Shown here: piece by piece, positions 5,400 through 9,698 of the stretch
How the letters are laid out: each line of letters opens with the position of its first letter
Position numbering within the stretch: position 1 is the stretch's first letter
Assembly (NCBI GenBank): GCA_017473665.1
Contig: JAFUKK010000162.1
Span: 1-9,698 of the forward strand
Length of the DNA: 9,698 nucleotides
Source of the DNA: Lachnospiraceae bacterium
GTDB lineage: Bacteria; Bacillota; Clostridia; Lachnospirales; Lachnospiraceae
Reading direction: 5' to 3'
Notes under the pieces: generated by a model
What the model was told of the DNA's origin: nothing
The model's database searches: none
What the model saw: the letters and a program-made list of their open reading frames with translations, nothing else
Program-made: the position numbers and the translations under genes

Positions 5400-7079
5400 A
5401 TGGAACAGAAATGGTGGCAGGACAAAATCGCATATCAGATTTATCCTAAGAGCTTTCGAGACAGCAATGGGGACGGAATCGGTGATATCCCGGGCATTAT
5501 AGAAAAGCTGGATTATCTGAAAAGTCTGGGAATTGGTATTTTGTGGATTTCACCGGTGTATGTGTCTCCCTGTGCCGACCAGGGCTATGATATTGCGGAT
5601 TACTTTCAGATTGATCCCATGTTCGGGACTATGGAGGATATGGAAAGGCTTCTTAAGGAGGCAGAAAAAAGAGATATTAAAATCCTTATGGATCTGGTGG
5701 TGAATCACTGCTCCGATGAGCATGAGTGGTTTAGAAAGGCCTGCGCAGACCCGGAAGGAGAATATGGCAAGTACTTCTACTTTGCTAGAAAGGAAAATGG
5801 GAAGTTGCCTTGCAACTGGCGTTCCTATTTCGGCGGCCCCGTATGGGAGCCGGTATCCGGGACAGATTGGTATTATCTACATGTATTTCACAAAAAACAG
5901 CCGGATTTAAACTGGGAGAATCCCAAACTGCGGGAGGAAATCTACCGCATGATGAATTGGTGGTTGGATAAAGGGCTGGGTGGTTTCCGGGTGGATGCCA
6001 TTATTAATATCAAGAAGCCCTTACCTTTCCGGGACTATCCGGCGGACCGGGATGATGGGCTGTGTGACATGAGCCAGGTCTTGCAGCATGCCTCCGGTAT
6101 TGGAGAATTTTTAGGAGAGATGCGGGACCGTATCCTGATTCCCCATGATGCTTTTTTTGTGGGCGAGGTGTTCAATGAGAAGGAAGAGGAAATAAGGGAC
6201 TTTATGGGGGATAATGGTTACTTTTCTTCCATCTTTGATTTCAGTCAGACAGTGGAGGGTAAGTCGCCCAAAGGCTGGTATGCCAATCGCATACCTTCCC
6301 CGGATGATTATAAGAGGTGCTGCTTCCGAAGTCAGCGTAAAGCTGAGAGGGTGGGATTTTATTCCAATGTGATAGAAAATCACGATGAGCCTCGGGGTGT
6401 CAGCTATTATCTGCCTCCCGCAGGCAGACATTGCAAAGGCAAGAAATTGCTGGCGGCGGAGTATTTTCTGTTGCAAGGCATTCCTTTTATTTACCAGGGA
6501 CAGGAACTGGGGATGGAGAATATGGTATATGCCTCCATTGAAGAAATTGATGATGTGAGCAGTAAGGCGGAGTATGCAGAGTGTATCCATGTGGGCATGA
6601 GTCCCGAGGAAGCCATCAAGGTGGTGAACCAGTACACCAGGGACAATACCCGGACCCCCTTTCAATGGGATGATACAGCCAATGCCGGATTTACTACCGG
6701 AATTCCCTGGCTACCGGTGAATCCGAACTATTTGGAAATTAATGCAGCCCGGCAGGAACAGGACCCGGATAGTGTGCTACAGTTTTATCGAAAACTGTCA
6801 CAGCTACGTAGGGATCCGGAGCTTCGCGACACCTTTGTATACGGGCGTACGGAACCCTTTGGGGAGGAGGAGCAAGGGATTATGGCCTACTTCCGAAAGG
6901 GAAAGGAAGAGGATGTTCTGGTGGCAGGAAATTTCACGGAGGGCTCCCGAGAGATTCAGCTTTCCTCACTGCAGGAGAAGCAGAAAGAGCTATTGCTTTC
7001 CAATGATGATGTGAAGATGGAAGGAAACACATTAACATTAACACCCTTTCAGGTGGTTGTTTTAAAAATTACAAAATAG
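5400..7079 (+). CDS. GH13 subfamily 31-type alpha-glucosidase (oligo-1,6-glucosidase family), predicted alpha-1,4 preference
   Basis: A 559-residue cytoplasmic retaining glycosidase that removes glucose from the non-reducing ends of short alpha-glucosides. It opens with the family signature WWQDKIAYQIYPKSF and the DSNGDGIGDI turn. Conserved regions: DLVVNHCSDEH (region I); GGFRVDAI with nucleophile Asp199 (region II); FFVGEVF with acid/base Glu256 (region III); ENHDEPR with Asp329 (region IV). The numbering nearly matches Bacillus cereus oligo-1,6-glucosidase (199, 255, 329). The residue after the nucleophile is Ala200. In this subfamily Ala favours alpha-1,4 linkages, whereas Val is typical of alpha-1,6-specific enzymes. 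A maltose/maltodextrin role, similar to MalL, is therefore preferred, and suits the neighbours. Family members also include trehalose-6-phosphate and sucrose enzymes, so exact specificity is inferred. The gene is second in the operon and ends 15 nt before the binding-protein gene. Confidence 0.92.
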   Translation: MEQKWWQDKIAYQIYPKSFRDSNGDGIGDIPGIIEKLDYLKSLGIGILWISPVYVSPCADQGYDIADYFQIDPMFGTMEDMERLLKEAEKRDIKILMDLVVNHCSDEHEWFRKACADPEGEYGKYFYFARKENGKLPCNWRSYFGGPVWEPVSGTDWYYLHVFHKKQPDLNWENPKLREEIYRMMNWWLDKGLGGFRVDAIINIKKPLPFRDYPADRDDGLCDMSQVLQHASGIGEFLGEMRDRILIPHDAFFVGEVFNEKEEEIRDFMGDNGYFSSIFDFSQTVEGKSPKGWYANRIPSPDDYKRCCFRSQRKAERVGFYSNVIENHDEPRGVSYYLPPAGRHCKGKKLLAAEYFLLQGIPFIYQGQELGMENMVYASIEEIDDVSSKAEYAECIHVGMSPEEAIKVVNQYTRDNTRTPFQWDDTANAGFTTGIPWLPVNPNYLEINAARQEQDPDSVLQFYRKLSQLRRDPELRDTFVYGRTEPFGEEEQGIMAYFRKGKEEDVLVAGNFTEGSREIQLSSLQEKQKELLLSNDDVKMEGNTLTLTPFQVVVLKITK

Positions 7080-7094
7080 AAAAGGAGAAAAAAG

Positions 7095-8429
7095 ATGAAG
7101 AAAAAAGTATTGTGTACAATTCTTGGTGCAGTAATGGCACTTAGTACTCTGGCAGGCTGTGGTGCTGCAAATGATAAGGCGAATGATACGGTTGGTAATG
7201 TGTATTATATGAATTTCAAGCCGGAGGTAACTGAGGTTTGGGAAGAGATTGCTGAGGTATATACCAAGGAGACCGGTGTAGAGGTAAAGGTAGTGACTGC
7301 TGCCGGTGGCAACTATGAATCAACTCTGAAGTCTGAAATTGCGAAAACCAATGCACCTACCCTGTTCCAGATTAATGGCCCCATCGGTTACCAGGCATGG
7401 AAGGATTATTGCGCTGATTTAAGTGACACTGAGTTTTATCAGGCGTTGTCCGACAAGGAATTGGCCATTAAAGGAGAAGACGGCGGCGTGTACGGCGTAC
7501 CTTACACCATTGAGGGCTACGGTATCATTTACAATTTGGAGATTATGAACAAGTATTTTGCAATGGATGGTGCAGTAGTCACCTCTATGGATGAAATTAA
7601 CAGCTACGCTACTTTGAAGGCTGTGACAGAAGATATGCAGTCCAAGAAAGATGATTTGGGCATTAAGGGTGTATTTGCTTCCACCTCTCTGTTACCCGGT
7701 GAGGAGTGGAGATGGCAGACCCATCTGGCTAACCTGCCTGTGAATGCAGAGTATGTGGCTAATGGTGTGTCTGACATGAATGAGATTACTTTCTCTTATG
7801 CGGATAACTTTAAAAATATTTTTGATTTATATCTGAACAATTCTACCACAGAGCCCAAGATGCTGGGCAGCAAGGGTGTGAATGACTCCATGGCTGAGTT
7901 TGCACTGGGACAGTGCGCAATGGTGCAGAATGGTAACTGGGCTTGGGGCCAGATTGCAGATGTATCCGGCAATGTAGTAAAAGAAGAAAATGTAGGTTTC
8001 CTGCCTATCTACATGGGTCTTTCAGGAGAAGAGTCCCAGGGATTGTGTGTAGGTACTGAGAATTACTTCTGTATCAACAGTCAGGCATCTGAGGTGGACC
8101 AAAAGGCCACTGCTGATTTTGTATACTGGTTGATCAATTCCGAGACCGGTAAGGACTATATGGTAAACAAACTGGGCAATGTAGCACCCTTCACCACCTT
8201 CGCAGATGATGAGAAGCCCTCTGACCCTCTGGCAAAATCCATGCTGGCATCCATGGAAAGCGGTAAGACTGCTATCCCTTGGATTTTCACCACCTTCCCC
8301 AGCCAGACCTTTAAGGATAACTTTGGTAGTGCTCTGTTAGAATACGCACAGGGCACCATGGAGTGGTCCGGTGTAGTGGATGTAGTAGTGGAGCAGTGGA
8401 AGACTGAGAAGGCGCTGATTGCAGATTAA
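7095..8429 (+). CDS. ABC transporter sugar-binding lipoprotein (MalE-like, maltodextrin/alpha-glucoside)
   Basis: A 444-residue extracellular solute-binding protein of the family 1 (MalE-like) type. The N-terminus has lysines, a hydrophobic stretch and the lipobox LAGC (19-22), so it should be cut before Cys22 and lipid-anchored on the outer face of the membrane. Mature-protein landmarks include GVPYTIEGYGIIYN (134-147), a segment typical of sugar-binding proteins, a Gly/Trp-rich NGNWAWGQI segment, and many aromatic residues suited to stacking on sugar rings. AAAGGAG at 7081-7087 is a good ribosome binding site. It lies between a GH13 alpha-glucosidase and two MalF/MalG-like permeases, so the ligand is most likely maltose or malto-oligosaccharides. 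The ligand is inferred from context, since this family also binds other sugars. Codons appear regular and no truncation is seen. Confidence 0.9.
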   Translation: MKKKVLCTILGAVMALSTLAGCGAANDKANDTVGNVYYMNFKPEVTEVWEEIAEVYTKETGVEVKVVTAAGGNYESTLKSEIAKTNAPTLFQINGPIGYQAWKDYCADLSDTEFYQALSDKELAIKGEDGGVYGVPYTIEGYGIIYNLEIMNKYFAMDGAVVTSMDEINSYATLKAVTEDMQSKKDDLGIKGVFASTSLLPGEEWRWQTHLANLPVNAEYVANGVSDMNEITFSYADNFKNIFDLYLNNSTTEPKMLGSKGVNDSMAEFALGQCAMVQNGNWAWGQIADVSGNVVKEENVGFLPIYMGLSGEESQGLCVGTENYFCINSQASEVDQKATADFVYWLINSETGKDYMVNKLGNVAPFTTFADDEKPSDPLAKSMLASMESGKTAIPWIFTTFPSQTFKDNFGSALLEYAQGTMEWSGVVDVVVEQWKTEKALIAD

Positions 8430-8454
8430 TAGATGATAGAACGGGGGATATCAC

Positions 8455-9297
8455 ATGGAAAAGACAATGAAAAAATACTTTCCGGTCTTTGTATTGCCTA
8501 CGTTAATCGCTTTCTTGATTGCATTTGTAGTACCCTTTGTGGTGGGTTTGTACCTGTCCTTCTGTGAATTTACTACTGTAACAAATGCAGAATTTGTAGG
8601 ACTGTCCAACTATATTAAGGCATTTTCCAACAAAGACTTTTTAAACGCGTTGCTGTTTACCCTGGGGTTTGCAGCAGTGGCGGTAGTAACAATTAATATA
8701 TTCGGTTTCCTATTGGCATTGATGCTGACCCAGAAGCTGCCCGGAACCAATCTGTTCCGTACCGTATTTTTTATGCCGAATCTGATTGGCGGTATTGTAC
8801 TGGGTTATATCTGGCAGTCCATGATTAATGGTGTTCTGTCCAAGTTTGGAGTGACCATGCTATTTGATGCCAAATATGGATTCTGGGGATTGATTATCCT
8901 GATGAACTGGCAGATGATCGGTTATATCATGATTATCTACATTGCCGGACTGCAGAATGTGTCCACGGATGTATTGGAAGCAGCTAAAATCGATGGAGCA
9001 AGTAGGATACAGACATTGTTTCGTATCACCATTCCCATGATTATGCCGTCCATTACCATATGCCTGTTCCTGACCATCTCCAATTCCTTCAAGATGTTTG
9101 ACCAGAACCTGGCATTGACGGGAGGTGGCCCCTCTAACAAGACCACCATGCTGGCCCTGGATATCTACAAGTCCTTCTATGATAAGGTGGGCTTTGAAGG
9201 TGTCGGGCAGGCTAAGGCGGTTGTATTCTTTGTCATTGTAGCAGGTATTGCTATGGCACAGTTGGTACTCACAAGACGTAAGGAGGTGGAAAGCTGA
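8455..9297 (+). CDS. ABC sugar transporter permease, MalF-like
   Basis: A 280-residue inner-membrane protein with six apparent membrane segments, roughly at 9-35, 65-91, 101-123, 143-166, 198-216 and 253-272. The cytoplasmic EAA loop, which docks onto the ATPase, is canonical: EAAKIDGAS begins at 175 and IPMIMP ends it at 198. The LTGGGP motif at 221-226 is typical of MalF-type (CUT1) permeases. It is far shorter than Escherichia coli MalF (514 residues) and lacks the large periplasmic loop, as is usual in Gram-positive bacteria. A GGGGGA stretch at 8443-8448 supports the ATG at 8455; a second in-frame ATG at 8467 is possible but poorly spaced. It would pair with the downstream permease to import the lipoprotein's ligand. 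Confidence 0.92.
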   Translation: MEKTMKKYFPVFVLPTLIAFLIAFVVPFVVGLYLSFCEFTTVTNAEFVGLSNYIKAFSNKDFLNALLFTLGFAAVAVVTINIFGFLLALMLTQKLPGTNLFRTVFFMPNLIGGIVLGYIWQSMINGVLSKFGVTMLFDAKYGFWGLIILMNWQMIGYIMIIYIAGLQNVSTDVLEAAKIDGASRIQTLFRITIPMIMPSITICLFLTISNSFKMFDQNLALTGGGPSNKTTMLALDIYKSFYDKVGFEGVGQAKAVVFFVIVAGIAMAQLVLTRRKEVES

Positions 9298-9698
9298 TGC
9301 AGAGAAAAAGAAAGATACAGCAGGGGTTTGTGTTTGTACTGCTTTGCTGTTTGGTAATCGTATTTTTGGTGCCCATTTTCTTCGTGCTGATGAATTCCTT
9401 TAAGGGCAAGTTGTATATCAGTGACAATCCCTTTGCATTGCCCACCGGAGAACTGTTTGTAGGACTGGAAAACTATGTTCAGGGTATTGACAAAACGGGA
9501 TTTTTCTCAGCCTTTGGTTGGACTGCCTTTATTACGGTATTTTCTGTGATGGCGATTGTGTTATTCACTTCCATGACGGCTTGGTATATTACCAGAGTGA
9601 AAAGCAAAAGCTCTGAAATGCTCTATTTTGCTTTTGTATTTTCTATGGTGGTACCCTTTCAGATGATTATGTTTACCATGTCCAAACTGGCAGATATG
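9297..9698 (+). CDS. ABC sugar transporter permease, MalG-like (partial, runs off the window)
   Basis: The ATG at 9297 overlaps the preceding stop by one base (TGATG), suggesting translational coupling. AAGGAGGT at 9280-9287, inside the end of the upstream gene, gives a nine-base spacing. The 134 codons in the window are open to the edge. The start is a basic cytoplasmic tail (MQRKRKIQQ), then a hydrophobic segment at about 11-32 ending in VLMNSFKG. This is typical of MalG-type CUT1 permeases. A central segment follows containing NPFALPTGELFVGLENYVQG, then two more hydrophobic stretches near 80-98 and 108-128. The EAA loop and the 3' end lie outside. It is the second half of the permease pair. 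Confidence 0.88.
   Translation, partial: MQRKRKIQQGFVFVLLCCLVIVFLVPIFFVLMNSFKGKLYISDNPFALPTGELFVGLENYVQGIDKTGFFSAFGWTAFITVFSVMAIVLFTSMTAWYITRVKSKSSEMLYFAFVFSMVVPFQMIMFTMSKLADM

Noticed and set aside
6111..6665. A 184-codon open frame on the minus strand inside the alpha-glucosidase gene
   Set aside because: It lies antisense to conserved GH13 regions III and IV and has no family features or start signal.
1..9698. CRISPR arrays, tRNA or rRNA genes, insertion sequences, phage or defence genes
   Set aside because: Both strands are almost fully occupied by the carbohydrate genes listed, and I saw no regularly spaced repeats, transposase motifs or tRNA-like folds.

Overview
The window looks like a Lachnospiraceae-type Firmicute (Butyrivibrio, Roseburia, Pseudobutyrivibrio or a close relative). 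The grounds are the strong AGGAGG ribosome binding sites, the moderate-to-low GC with AT-rich spacers, the sequence style of the glycogen phosphorylase (for example the [10 protein letters not shown] stretch), and the shape of the sugar-binding lipoprotein. This placement is from memory of the families, not from a search. The content is an alpha-glucan (maltodextrin, starch or glycogen) utilisation locus.

Layout. The left edge holds the first 18 codons of a divergent minus-strand gene, probably an AraC-type regulator. A 115-bp spacer leads into glgP (glycogen/maltodextrin phosphorylase, 170-2491, plus). A 76-bp convergent spacer follows, with a compound hairpin that reads best as the terminator of the next gene. 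That gene is a LacI-family regulator (MalR type, 2568-3587, minus, TTG start). A 280-bp divergent control region comes next, with a promoter for each flank and two near-perfect ATGCAA-N4-TTGCAT palindromes. One palindrome sits just downstream of the malQ -10 box. A plus-strand operon then runs to the right edge: malQ (4-alpha-glucanotransferase), a GH13 subfamily 31-type alpha-glucosidase, a sugar-binding lipoprotein, a MalF-like permease, and a MalG-like permease cut by the window end. Operon gaps are 29, 15 and 25 nt, then a 1-nt TGATG overlap.

How the genes fit together. The lipoprotein and two permeases would import maltose or malto-oligosaccharides; no ATPase gene is present here. The GH13 enzyme would release glucose from the non-reducing end, MalQ would disproportionate short maltodextrins, and GlgP would phosphorolyse longer chains to glucose 1-phosphate. 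The LacI-type protein probably represses the malQ operon and perhaps itself. glgP has no paired ATGCAA/TTGCAT site and may be controlled separately, possibly by the AraC-type neighbour.

I see no undescribed multi-gene system. The most unusual single observation is in GlgP. The near-invariant active-site Asn of the TNG(I/V)T motif (Asn484 in rabbit muscle phosphorylase) is Ile427 here, a one-base difference (ATC for AAC), while every other catalytic and PLP motif I checked is intact. The dense operator arrangement and the compound hairpin are the other points worth checking.
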